Assembly (NCBI GenBank): GCA_007922195.1
Contig: ML682116.1
Span: 2,490,543-2,554,542 of the forward strand
Direction of reading: 5' to 3'
Length of the DNA: 64,000 bases
From: Podocnemis expansa
Lineage: Eukaryota; Chordata; Testudines; Podocnemididae
The notes beneath the pieces were generated by a model, which did no database searches, was not told where the DNA came from, and saw nothing but the letters and a program-made list of their open reading frames with translations. Made by a program: the position numbers and the translations under genes. Below, piece after piece: positions 36,542-47,920 of the stretch (position 1 is the first letter of the stretch; the number at the start of each line of letters is the position of its first letter).

Positions 36542-38244
36542 CTCTCATCTTTGGGGGGAAAAGGGGGAAGTGGATAAAAAGGGCAAACAGTGCATTATGA
36601 GGTGTTGTGACTTTGTTTACTTAATGGGTAAACTCTCGTTTCTTTTATAATTTTTTAATGCTGCTGATTTCAGTGGAATTCCCAAGGTGGAACTGAGGGA
36701 ACAATTTGTTATGTAAAGTAATGGACAACAATGCATTACCTTATAGCACCATGCACAGCATTCTTATTTATTTGTACGGTGTTTGGCACAAGGGGGATCC
36801 AATCCTGATTGGCATCTGTGGATCCTGCTGCTATCTATATATAATTAACACATTCATAAAAATAATGACTTATTTAGGGATAGTTGCCTTAATAAAATTC
36901 AGCAGGAAAAATTCTGTTCTCAGTTACAGGAGTATAAATCCAAGGTGACCATTCACTTTATTAGATTTACACCTGTGTAACTGAAAATGGAATTTAGCCC
37001 ATGGGATTTTGCACCACACTCTAGGTACACTATAGATCAATGAGATGCAGGATAGAGCCATGAAATTTGGTTCAAGTGGTATTCCCCAAGCATGACAGAA
37101 TAACACCAGTTCTAATTAACTTTATTTTCTCTTTCAAAGTTTATTTCCTTTCAAATTCTGACAGTTTCTCTGCAACATTCTTTTCTTGTGCATGCAAAAC
37201 AATACGAAATGTTAACAAAGAATATTTAAAATGATCAGTCATGCTGCTGTTGAGCACCAGTTGGAAAAATGTCTCTGAGCACATTCCCTGACCTCTTTGA
37301 TACCTGCTATTGATGCTGATAACACAGCAATGGTCAAATAAACTTTCTACATTCATGCAGGTGAACAAATGTCTTGGAAGAGAAAAATAAAAATTAAAAA
37401 GAAATAGCATAGTGCCATTTATTTTTTTAATGATTAAAATGCATTAGAGACAAATTTACTTCTTCTGTTCAAAATTTTTTTCTTGCTCTACCTTGAAATG
37501 GAAACTACAAGTCCTTTGACAGGTAAATAGATCGAACGTCTCTCTAGTTTCGGTTTAGTTTCTTTAAGCCTCTACTAAAATACTAACTGAGAACCTCTTA
37601 CAGCAATTCTCCTTGGAGAATCAAAATAGATACCACATGCTTCTTACAGCAACAGTACACTAGAGGGACTATTTTCCCTTCTGTCTGCCACTATGGAGTA
37701 CAACATTGTTAGAACAAGTGATGCTACCATTAAGACATTGGCCCTTTACTAACTACTGGTAATAGGTTAAACACATAGGGCCCAGTTCTGCATATTTGAA
37801 GGAAAATGTGCTTCACTGTAAATTTTCAATGGATCTCTGTGCAGCCTTGGCAGTAAAACTTATAGGATATTTTTCCCCCCATTGATCTGTATTTGTAGAC
37901 GTAGGTGGGAGACTGGTTTTCTTTATGGGCTAAATTCTACTCTTATTTAAAAAGAATCTAATTCTATGAAGTGGCTTCAGATTTGCAGGGGCTATCTGAA
38001 AAGGGAATCTATCCATATATGTCCATTTGGTGCTTCCACTATTTTTCCTGGATTTGAGACTCTCTTTGTTTCTGCCACTTCGCTGTCTCTCATTTTGGCT
38101 CTCACAGTCCTATGTGTTTTCTTCCAATTAATCCCCTGTGCCATTCCTGACCAGTCATAGAGGTGGGATGGGGGTTGTCTGCAACAGCAAGGGAAAGAAA
38201 ACATTTGGACCCCTTTAAGTATTGCAAACCCATCCCTCCTTGCA
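36542..38244. other. mostly unique DNA with old-repeat traces
   Basis: Near 36740-36800 is the old motif TTTGTACGGTGTTTGGCACA, a dispersed ancient repeat also seen reversed near 53460-53640. 36908-37000 and 37775-37865 show decayed palindromic traces (ACACCTGTGTAACTGAAAAT and GGGCCCAGTTCTGCATA). No gene. Confidence 0.35.
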
Positions 38245-38822
38245 GGGTGCCCACCTTTTCAAAAGAAAAAAGTGGGATACATGTAGAAGTCTCACCCCTC
38301 CTCTTCCCTTCAGGCCCTGTCCCCTGGCCAGGATAGAAGCCAAACCCAGGCTCTGGTAAGAACTGTCCAGAGAGCCCAGGCCATAGTAGGGAGCCCTGGA
38401 CCCTCCACCTTGCCTGGGTGGAAGGTCAGGGTTGGGGGGGAGGGGGGCTAAAAACAGGCCCCGGCCAATATTCCCACCCTTGGGATGCTCTGTCCAGAGC
38501 AGGTGGAAAGTCCAGGACTCACCACAGTGGTTGGGGCTCCCTGGGTGGCTGTTACCACAGCCCAGTTCTGGCTTCTGGGCCTGCCACAGTGGAGGCTTCA
38601 GAAGAAAGAGGAGAAGAAGGGGAGGATCCTTGTGGCAATGGGAGACTAAGGCCCACCTCAGCCTCCCCACCTGGAAGAGGCTGATGCTTCCCCTGACCCT
38701 TGAGTGAAACACAGAATTCTTGACAAATGCTGTCCCAGAGTCATTCAGCCTGGGACTGGGACTTAAACTCTCTCCATTTTGGGACTGTCCTGCCCAATTT
38801 GGGATAGATGGTCACTCTACCC
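38245..38822. mobile_element. possible MITE with GGTGACCA-type ends
   Basis: The left end GGGTGCCCACCTTTTC and the right end GATGGTCACTCTACCC are weak inverted repeats. The interior is GC-rich. GGGACTGTCCTGCCCAATTT inside resembles the GGGACAGTCC word in the smaller element at 53008. No duplication resolved. Open frames inside reflect GC content only. Confidence 0.35.
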
Positions 38823-40544
38823 TCTTGTGGGAGCTCAGCCTCATAGGCTCAAGAAAAGAAGGAAAGGGATCTGGGTTGGTTGGACAGAAGGGTGCAGTAT
38901 AAACCTCAGGGAAGGCACTGGAAAGAAAATCCCCATTATTTCTTTGTGGTTTTGGGGCTTTGCCATCAGCATCATCCTAGTAGCCTTTTGGGGACTAGGA
39001 AGGAATTTTTCAATCATTGCCAGACTGGAGTGGGCAGGACGGGTTTGTTTGCTTTCCTCACAGCAGGCTAGCCCTATAGTTAGGTTAAGTTATAAAACTA
39101 TTTTTTTCACAACTTGAGAGGTACCCAGTGCAGGAACTTACTGAATTAGGGATTCAGTTCCCTGATAAACAGCAGATTTGTAGAACGCATCCACTAAAGA
39201 TGGGGAGGACTGGCAGTGGGACTCCCGACACCTGGTACAGAGAGGACACAAACCTTTTTTCCCCATTTCCTTAACCTGGGGAGAGGGCAACTGAATCCAG
39301 CCAAAAGTGCTAGGATCAGGTTATTTGGGTAAAGGGGTTTGGCAGCAGCCATTCACCAGGTGGAACAGACTATAAAGGAAGGATGATCTGCACTGGATGA
39401 GTTATTCCTGCACTGTACACAGATGTGTTACTTAATAAAGTTATGGCCTAGTTAAACCATATTCAGAGCATCTTGACTTTCTTCTTGCAGTGTTTGGGAC
39501 AATGGTCATTTTAGCCCTTTCTTTACTGGAAATTATATTGACCACAAAAGACATTACAATTTTGTGTCATTCCCCTCCCAGAATCTGATCAGCTGTGCCA
39601 CTATGATCCCCTGATCTCCACTCCTGAACCCTGACTTATCCTGGTATGCCAGGTGACTACTTACTCCTGAGTTAGTTCATGCCAGCCTCCTGCATGTAAT
39701 CGGTCTTGGGCAGTGAGTGTGCTCCTTCAAGGCCACTTAGGGGTTGGTTCCCCAGCGAGCACCCCCGATAGCCACACCAGGAACTACCATCCTACAGGGA
39801 TTGGGACTGGTCCTCCAATCACTGTTAGGCTCTTGGACTCCAGATCATCCATTTATAAATGAAATGAGTATGCCAACCTCTGCTCATTCACACCCTCTAA
39901 AATTCACATGGCTTTAGACAAGACAAATACTAGTCTATTGATTACAATATAAGTTTAAGTGAGTATACATCAAATCACTGCTCAATCATTTAATAAAGGA
40001 GTCAGGGGTTATCATAATAAAATAAAAGGTATAAGATACTTTCTAAGTCCACATCACCACCTAAACTAATGGTCCAAGATTACTCACAAAATGTTTGGCT
40101 GGAAGATGTTTTTATAGCCAGTCTCTGCCTATTACTAGGCAGGGCCCAGATCTTGCTTGAAGTTGGAGAACATTTCAGGATGGAGTTTTTCTGACAAAAA
40201 GTTTCTAACTGTTCAAAGTGTCACTATTTGTTTTTAATCCACCCTCAGCCCCTCCACTTCCTGGGCTGAGGTAATTTCCTTTGGTCCACCTGAGCCAGAG
40301 AGTTCAATTTGCCTTTGTCATGTACCTCTGCAGCCTCCATGTTGAGAGATAGCTCTAAGCCATGTAAAATGCCTGGAATCATGCTTCACATCTGTACACA
40401 TACATGATGCTGCAGGAAACATGGCAACATGGTAATTATGTGGACTATGGTATGCCCATTCTTAATGAAATCTTGCATGGCATATTTGGCATCACACCAC
40501 ACAATCACATTGCAAAAGGGAACAGAAAAATTAAATAGATCATA
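38823..40544. other. unique DNA
   Basis: No gene or mobile element recognised in this 1.7-kb stretch. Confidence 0.35.
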
Positions 40545-40552
40545 CTCTAGGG

Positions 40553-41677
40553 CAGTGGTTCCCAATCTTTTCTCTCCCATGGCACACCTTGGTACCTTCA
40601 AATTTTCAAGGCACACCACCATTAAAAAATGCATGAATATTCAAATTAACTTAAATTACTTATGAATATTCATGAACCATGGCACAGTTTTTTGGCAATG
40701 CTCCTATGTGTGTTAGTAGGAGTAGCAGCGCAGGGGGGGTAAAACAGGGAAGATCAGGAGTCGTGTGCAGTGGCAGGAGTGAGTGTGGGGAACACAGCAG
40801 AGCAGGGGTGGCAAAAGAGGACAAGGGCAGCCATGTGGGGAACAGCACAAGGGTAGCACAAGAGGAGAGAAAAAGGGAGAACAAGAGTGGCTTTGTGGGG
40901 GGTCAGGAGGAAACTTGGAGAGGGGGAAGGAAGGGCAGGGGAGCATGGTGCAGCACCCACTTCTCCCTTCTCCACACTGGCTCCCTGCCACCCAGGGAAA
41001 ATCCTCACCCCACTGCTGCTCCCTCCCACCCCATTGGGTCCCATCCTCCCCTCCACTGGCCCCCTGCTGCCTGTGATGGACCCTCCCATCACTGCAGGGA
41101 CCAGAACTAGGCCTCCAGCCCCCAGCTACACCCTCCACACACAGCCACCCCATCCACCAGCTACACACCCCCAACCAAACAGCCACCCCACAACCCCAGC
41201 TACACATCCACTCCCACCCACCTCTGCTACACACACACATCTGCCCCACACAACCCCCAGCAAGCCCTCCCCCCCCCCCGCCTGACACAAGCTGTTCCAC
41301 CCTGCAGGGGGAGATTCACACACTCCAGCCTCCCGCAGCTCTCTGCTGGCTGGGCCTAAGGTGGAGCCACCAGAAGGCTGTCTTCCAGCTGCTCCTGCTA
41401 TTTTTAGAGGGATCCCTGGAACTCCGTGTTCTGGTGCCTTCCTCTATTTTTAGGGGGGGCTGGAAGGCTGCCTGCCTAAAAATAGGAGGCCCCAGAACTG
41501 TGTTCCGGTGCCTTCCCCCTTACTTTAACCCCTGCCTTTTCCCAGCCCTGCATAGCCCACATGGTTGGGCTGAGCAGGGAAGGAACATTAACTCTATCCC
41601 TCGGGAATGCTTGTGGCACACTTTGGTTGTTGCCACGGCACACCAGTGTGCCCCAGCACACTTGTTGGGAACCACTG
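40553..41677. mobile_element. GC-rich non-autonomous hAT, 1,125 bp (copy A)
   Basis: The ends CAGTGGTTCCCAATC and GTTGGGAACCACTG are inverted. They are flanked by perfect 8-bp duplications CTCTAGGG (40545-40552 and 41678-41685). The interior is G-rich then C-rich (GGAGAGAAAAAGGGAG; ACACCCCCAACC-type runs), ending with repeated TATTTTTAG / CTAAAAATAGG words near 41397-41490. Overlapping frames of up to 195 codons on both strands show no transposase motif. Copy B at 60839-61953 has the same order of blocks, so this is a real family with its own GC-rich body. Confidence 0.9.
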
Positions 41678-41809
41678 CTCTAGGGAGCCACAGTGTGTAT
41701 CCTGTGACAGATTTGCATTGTGTGAGAAATTACCAATTCTTGACTGAAACAACAGGACTCAAGCAGTTCAGCCAACATATGAAGACGCAAGAAGCAATTT
41801 TTATCATGA

Positions 41810-43483
41810 TTCCTGGATGAAAATGAATCAACTGAAAAGGAATTTAGCTTTGCTATAAGTGGCCTTTCTAAAGGAAAGGCAACCGGAAAAGATTGCATAC
41901 CATCAGAGATCATAACAGTGGGAAAACCTATACTGCAACACCTTTATGAATTGCTTTCTGTGCTGGAAAGAAGGCAAAGTATCACAAGAAACGTGAGACA
42001 CCATCATCATCATACTTTATGAAAACAAGGACAAAAGGAGCAAATGTAACAACTATCATGGCATTTCCCTTCTTAGACTAACAGGCAAAGATTTTACCCA
42101 AGCTGTCCTGAATAGACTTCAGAACCTGACAGACAGAATTTATTCTAAATAATAGTTTTAGAGTCAAAAAGTCTATTATCAACATGATCTTGCTGAAACA
42201 ACTACAAGAGACATGCGAAGAACCCAAAAAAGCCCTTTTATGTAGTCTTTATCAAACTCACAAAAGTTTTTGACTTTATCAGGAGAAGCAGACTATTTGT
42301 GCTCTAAAAAAATAGGATGTTCCCCCCAAACTCTTAAGCATGTTTCAGTCTTTCCATGAAAACATGTACAGCACAGTCCAATACAAAGGCTCAGTCTCCA
42401 AGACTTTCTAATTTAATAGCAGATTTAAGCAAGGCTGTGTTCAAACCCCAACTTTGGGATCATCATTTTCTTGCTACTCACACAAACTTTAGATTCCTCA
42501 ACTGAGGGAATCTTCTTGCACACAAATCTGATAGAAAACTGTTTAATCTGTTCATTCTATCAAGACTTAAAATCTAAAATCAAGAACAGGGAGGCCCTCA
42601 TCCAACTTCTCCTTTTCGCATGGACAGTTTTCCCAAAGACTTGGGGCTTACTACATGCCTAAAAAAGGCTAATAATGTGCCAAGGAATTGAAGAAACATC
42701 CTCCATCCATATCAATAAGTATGAACTTGATGCAGTGAATGAATTCAGATATTTCAGGTCTACTATCCCAGTCAACCATTCATTTGAAATGAAACTCAGT
42801 AGCTGGGCATGAGGGTATGGCAAAACAACTAACCAACAAAACACACAAAGATACATGAGATACCAGTACTCATGCATAGGAGTAAGACATGACCCTTATA
42901 CTGTCATCAGAAGAAGAGGCTAAATGGCTTTGATATGCATTGTCTTCATCGAATTTTTGGAATCTCTTGGATGGGCAGAGTCCCCCACACCCCACAATAA
43001 GATGCTCAAGTGGACCAGTATACCCAGCATGCAAACACTCTTTAAACAGAGATGTCTCCACTGTCTCAGGCTTGTGCCCCAGTGAATGATGGGTAGGGAC
43101 AGGATGACCTCTCTGGCAATCTGGCATCTGGAAAAAGATCTAAAAGATGCTGAAAACTGCATTTTATGGATGTGTGCAAGCAAGACTGTAAAGAAATGGA
43201 TAGGGATAACTGAGAAGATCACTTTCAGCATTTGGAAACAAGAGCTCAATGAAGGCTCCAAAGAGACAGAAGGAAGTAGTCCAGCTTAGCAGAGGAGAAA
43301 AGAGCTCACAGAAGGCAAAGCCCAAAGGATCTAAACACCATCTTTAAATGTGACAAATGCAACAGAGATTGTCTTGCTTGAGTGGGTTTCTTCAGCCACA
43401 GCTGTGGCTGCCATAAAACCAATTGAGTAACTTTTCTACCTCTTAGGGGCACATACCCATGGTTTCTTGAGATTGAAGGTTGC
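41810..43483 (+). pseudogene. decayed non-LTR LINE (RT plus C-terminal zinc finger)
   Basis: Read across several frames, the sequence gives FAISGLSKGKATGKDCIPSE (fingers of reverse transcriptase), CNNYHGISLL, LTKAFDFI (motif A), SFHENM and a VQYKGS-like stretch, then IFLHTNLIENCLI. Near 43346-43415 is KCDKCNRDC followed after a stop by VGFFSHSCGCH, the C-terminal zinc finger of this LINE type. The 3' end is CATGGTTTCTTGAGATTGAA followed by GGTTGCCA. Numerous stops and frameshifts show long inactivity. It belongs to the APE-type LINEs with that zinc finger; I cannot name the clade safely. Confidence 0.7.
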
Positions 43484-45298
43484 CAAAGGGATGTAAAGGA
43501 TAACAAGAAGGGGTTCTACAAGTATGTTAATAAGAAGAAGAGGATCAGGGATGGTGTAGGTCCCTTGCTGAATAGGGCAGGCATCCTTATGACAGAGGAT
43601 GAGGAAAAAGCTGAAGTGCTCAATGCATTTTTTGCTTCTGTTTTCACAGGCAGGGTCAGCTCCCAGCCCACTACCATGGGTGTGGCAGATGGGAGAGAAG
43701 GAGACAGGCCCTTGGTGACGGAAGGTCAGGTTAGGGACTGCTTAAAGAAGCTGGATGTGCACAAGTCCATGGGGCTGGATGAACTGCATCCAAGAGTACT
43801 GAGGGAATTGGCCAATGAGATAGCAGCACTGCTGGCCGTTATCTTTCAAAACTCATGGAGAATGGGGGAGGTGCCAGAGGATTGGAAAAAAGCAAATGTA
43901 GTGCCTATTTTCAAGAAAGGGAAAAAGGAGGATCCGGGGAATTATAGACCAGTCAGCCTTACCTCAATCCCTGGAAAAATTATGGAGCAGATTCTTAAAG
44001 AATCCATCCTCAAACACTTAGAGGAAAATAAAGTGATCAGGAACAGTCAGCATGGATTTACCAAGGGTAAATCATGCCTGACCAATCTCATCTCCTTCTA
44101 TGATCAGATGACTGGTTTTCTGGATGCAGGAAGAACCGTTGATGTGATATACCTTGATTTTAGCAAGGCTTTTGATACAGTTTCCCACAGCATTCTCATT
44201 GGCAAATTAAGGAAGTATGGGTTGGATAGGTGGACTATAAGGTGGATAGAAAACTGGCTAGATCAACGGTTTCAGTGTGTAGGAATCAATGGTTCCATGT
44301 CTAGCTGGCAGCCAGTCACGAGTGGTGTGCCCCAGGGGTCGGTCCTGGGGCCGGTTCTGTTCAACATTTTCATCAATGATCTGGATGATGGAATAGACTG
44401 CATTCTCAGTAAGTTTGTGGATGACACCAAGCTGGGGAGACCAGCAGACACGTTGGAGGGCAAGGACAGGATTCAGGGAGACCTAGATAAATTGGAACAG
44501 TGGGCCAATAGAAATCTTATGAGCTTCAATAAGGACAAGTGTAAAATCCTGCATGTGGGACGAAAAAACCCCATGCACCACTACAGGCTGGGAAACATTC
44601 AGCTAAGTAGCAGCAGTGTAGAAAAGGACCTGGGGGTCATGGTGGATGGGAAGCTAGATATGAGACAGCAGTGTGCTCTTGCTGCCAAAAAGGCCAATGA
44701 CATACTGGGCTGCATCAAAAGAAGTATTACCAGCAGATCAAGCGATGTGATCATTCCCCTCTATTATGCACTGGTGAGGCCACATGTAGAATACTGTGTT
44801 CAGTTTTGGGCTCCCCACTACAAAAAGGACAGGGACATGCTAGAGAGAGTTCAGAGGAGGGCAACCAAAATGATTAAAGGGCTGGAGCACAAGCCCTATG
44901 AGGAAAGACTGAAAGCATTAGGCTTATTTAGTCTGCAGAAGAGAAGATTGAGGGGGGATTTGATAGCAACCTTCAGCTACTTGAAGGGATGCTCTAAGGA
45001 ACATGGAGCTTGACTATTCTCGGTAATAACAGAGGACAGAACGAGGACCATTGGTCTCAAGTTGCGGTTAGAGAGGTCAAGGCTGGATATTAGAAAAAAC
45101 TTTTTTACTAGGAGAGTGGTAAAGCCTTGGAATGAGCTGCCAAGGGAGGTGGTGAAATTTCCATCTTTGGAGGTGTTTAAGGCCCGGCTGGACAAAACCA
45201 TGACTGGGATGGTTTAGTGGGAGTGGTCCTGCCTCTGGTAGGGGTTTGGACTAGATGACCTATGAGGTCCCTTCCAACCCTATGATTCTATGATTCAG
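43484..45298 (+). mobile_element. CR1 LINE, 5'-truncated, nearly intact 3' half
   Basis: It starts within the reverse-transcriptase ORF ([14 protein letters not shown] frame) directly at the end of the preceding LINE relic. The 3' untranslated region has GGGTTTGGACTAGATGACCT, then ATGAGGTCCCTTCCAACC, and ends in the CR1 tail CCTATGATTCTATGATTC. It is about 1.8 kb of a usual 4.5 kb or so. The 5' endonuclease half is missing, as is normal for CR1. Confidence 0.95.
43487..45217 (+). pseudogene. CR1 reverse transcriptase, 5'-truncated with one stop
   Basis: One frame is open from before 43565 to a TGA at 45011-45013, about 509 codons. It shows the ordered CR1 blocks [49 protein letters not shown] (motif A Asp at 44156-44158), [24 protein letters not shown] (motif C, 44414-44425) and [18 protein letters not shown]. 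Motif C reads FVDD where CR1 usually has FADD. After the TGA the same frame continues LFSVITEDRTRTIGLKLR to a TAG at 45215-45217, matching the usual CR1 C-terminus. The stop therefore replaces a sense codon, probably CGA to TGA by CpG decay. It is inactive because of truncation and the stop. Confidence 0.9.
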
Positions 45299-46549
45299 AG
45301 GGGGATTTCTGTATCCTATTCTTGTATATTAATTTGGGCTTGTTATAATGACTCAACTAATATTTACAATAGTACTTTTTTATATAAATGGTTCCCATTC
45401 TGTATTCTTGCAAAATCATGGGAGGGGTTTGGAATTCTGCTGATAAAGAAAACAGTCATAACTCTCATGCACAGACATCTCTCTCCAATTTTCCGTAAAT
45501 GGAAATAATGTTGTAGTAATGCCAGTGCACATATAGGGAAGACGGTGTGGTTTCAAAGTGTTCTTGACTGATCAATAACCCCATGTTCACTCCATATTAA
45601 TTTGTTTCCCTGCTCATATCCTATCCTTTCAGTGCATAATGGTATGGTATGCTGAATAGTATGGAAGTGCATTGCATATACACAATGCACAGCATATTGG
45701 AGAAATACCGAAAGCATCCACAGAAGCAAAAAGAGTGTGTGCAGTGAAAAGAACGATCCCCATTAATAGTCACCAAGTCCGTCATGCAGCAGGTTGGCAT
45801 GTTTAACCAGTCATACCAAACGACACATAAGTATGTACAAATGGGCAACTCATGACATTACTGTGGCTTAGCTCACAGAAACAAGTGCTTCCATGACAGT
45901 AAATTCATACAGTGTGCTCACGAACTTATATTCTGCTAAATATTCACTATGTGTTACGTAACATCAGGTCTGAGCAGGTGACAGTTTAGAATAAAGCTAT
46001 GGAAATATGTCACATAATGTATGTAATAAAGTTATGTAATATCACTAATTGTTTTGGTATCATTTGTCAGAGGGGTAACCTGTATATCATCTATCTTTGC
46101 AAATGGCAAGTTGTTTCATTATGTTATGTTTATTTTTAATTGATTATTATAGGCAGAACTGATAGCAATGCCTGTGGTGAAGGCTGTCTAACGCTTTCAA
46201 AGACCCTGTTTTCAATTTAGCCCCACTTGAACTTCTGGGCTGAAATTTTCTATGCCAGGTTTCTGCTTCAAGATGAGATTTTATTTAAAGGTTTGGCTAG
46301 CCATTCAGCTTTCCCAAGGAGAGGCTTAGGGAAAAGCAACTCAAAGGGAAAAGCATTGTTTTGTTAGTGTTAAAAAAATTATTACAGCTATTTTGTTGAG
46401 TTGCTCCAGCATCCCCATGTCTTGAACCAAGGAAGTAAAAGTTGGTGTGTGGTGGGGTCTCCCTGAGGCCAGACATGAGTCTTTTACCACCCTTATGAAG
46501 GTTTGACTACATTATACATCTCCAGAAAACTGTCCACCTCACAGAGGCC
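45299..46549. other. unique AT-rich DNA
   Basis: No gene or element recognised. Confidence 0.35.
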
Positions 46550-46990
46550 TGAAGGGGTGAATTAGGCCAGTTAACTTTAGACTGCAGCTGGTGGAAACCC
46601 AAGGATCTAACTGCTGGTGACATCCGAATTTGGGAGAAGCTAAGTGAGCTTTATAAAGGGAGAAGTTGGTAGATTGTTGGGAGAAAACCTGCAGTCATAC
46701 TCCTAGATACAAAAAGGAAGGACATGAAGCTGTAAGAACAGAGTAGGAAATAGTCCAAGGAAGGAGCAGTGAGAGATAAGAGAGTAAAAGCCCACAGCTA
46801 CTGGGTTAATAGTTTCTGAACTGGAACCCAGTGCAGAGGGTGGGCCTGGGTTTCCCTACTTGAGTGGTGCAGTAGCGGTAGCCCGTTAGTAATGGTTGAA
46901 ACCATTGATGAAACCTTGGAAGGAGGGAGAACTTTAATGTGACTTAGTTGGAGAGCTAAGCCATAAGGAGGAATGCACCGCAGCTACTAA
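46550..46990 (+). repeat. interspersed repeat related to 13097-13734
   Basis: GGGTGAATTAGGCCAG near the start matches GCTGAATTAGGCCAG at about 13134. CTGGAACCCAGTGCAGAGGG and GGCCTGGGTTTCCC match the block at 13431-13465. The two segments are members of one dispersed family, possibly LTR sequence. Boundaries are uncertain. Confidence 0.4.
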
Positions 46991-47284
46991 AGTATGGGAG
47001 ACCATGCACTAAGTGCATACAGTTGGTATATGCTCAGTAGAGATTTGTTAGAATTTCATTGCTGTCCTGAATGTTCCATGTCTCCACAACTCCCACTGCA
47101 ACTGAACAGCACATGCATCACCCTGATAAAGTAATTGAGCATGGTTGAGGGCAGAGCAGGACCTCCCTCCAATTGCTCCTTCTTGGCTGTCAGAGGACCA
47201 CTGTGCAGATGTCTACACAGCATTTTGACAGGGCAGGAGCAAACTTCCCAGCCCAGGTCAACACAGCTAGGCTGGCAGGGAAAA
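46991..47284. other. unique DNA
   Basis: Nothing recognised. Confidence 0.3.
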
Positions 47285-47292
47285 CACCAGCA

Positions 47293-47491
47293 CAGGGGTC
47301 TCAAACTCAAATCATGATGAGGACTAGTGGAGGGCCACATGAGGACTAGTACATTAGCCTGAGGGCTGCACCACTAAAACCTTTTCATACAACAATATTG
47401 CGAATATCAGTAAAAATAGTGTTGTTGCGGGCCACAGGAAATAGCTTTAGGGGCCACATGCAGCCCACGGGCTGTGTGTTTGACACCCCTG
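47293..47491. mobile_element. hAT MITE, 199 bp
   Basis: Termini CAGGGGTCTCAAACTC and GTTTGACACCCCTG are inverted. Flanking 8-mers CACCAGCA (47285-47292) and CACTAGCA (47492-47499) match at seven of eight. GGGCCACAT and GCAGCCCACGGGCTG inside are typical of this family. The termini match the 1.08-kb element at 21275. Confidence 0.85.
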
Positions 47492-47499
47492 CACTAGCA

Positions 47500-47754
47500 C
47501 TTAACAAACACTGATTTGAATTGCAGCTTGGGGAGCTGGAATCTAAAGGCTGAGGGGTGGAGGGGTGAAGGGGAGAATGGTTTTGGAGCCTTAGCTGCAA
47601 CTCCAAAACACTGTCTACACAGCCGTGTTTAGAGCCATTGTGTGCACCTGCTAGTACAAGTCTGTCAACCTGGGGCAAAAGGCTCACTCCAGAACACTGT
47701 GGAGACCTACAGTGTGGTGGTGCTCATGACCTGAACTGACAGCGGAGAAAAAAA
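47500..47754. other. unique DNA
   Basis: Nothing recognised. Confidence 0.3.
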
Positions 47755-47920
47755 CAAGGAGTCGTGTGGCACTTAAAGACTAACAGATTTATTTTTTGCA
47801 TGAGCGACATAAATAAATAAATCTGTTAGTCTTTAAGTGTCACATGACTCCTTGGGTTTTGTTTTTGTTTTTTTTTTTTGCTGGACTAGACTAACATGGC
47901 TGCCCCTTTGGAATTCTAGA
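47755..47920. mobile_element. fold-back Penelope-like 3' tail
   Basis: A reversed tail (CAAGGAGTCGTGTGGCACTT at 47755) is followed after a spacer of about 20 bases by the same tail in forward orientation, ending GTGTCACATGACTCCTTG at 47854. The arms are about 40 bases with two mismatches. The forward copy then continues to the full 3' end, GCTGGACTAGACTAACATGG CTGCCCC, after a T-rich stretch. The 100-base palindrome could form a hairpin. Its origin is either twin-priming-like inversion or the inverted organisation known for Penelope-like elements. Confidence 0.75.

Noticed and set aside
40713..41300. 195-codon minus-strand frame rich in Gly/Trp/Cys and overlapping plus-strand frames
   Set aside because: Compositional frames of hAT copy A; low-complexity translations and multiple competing frames.
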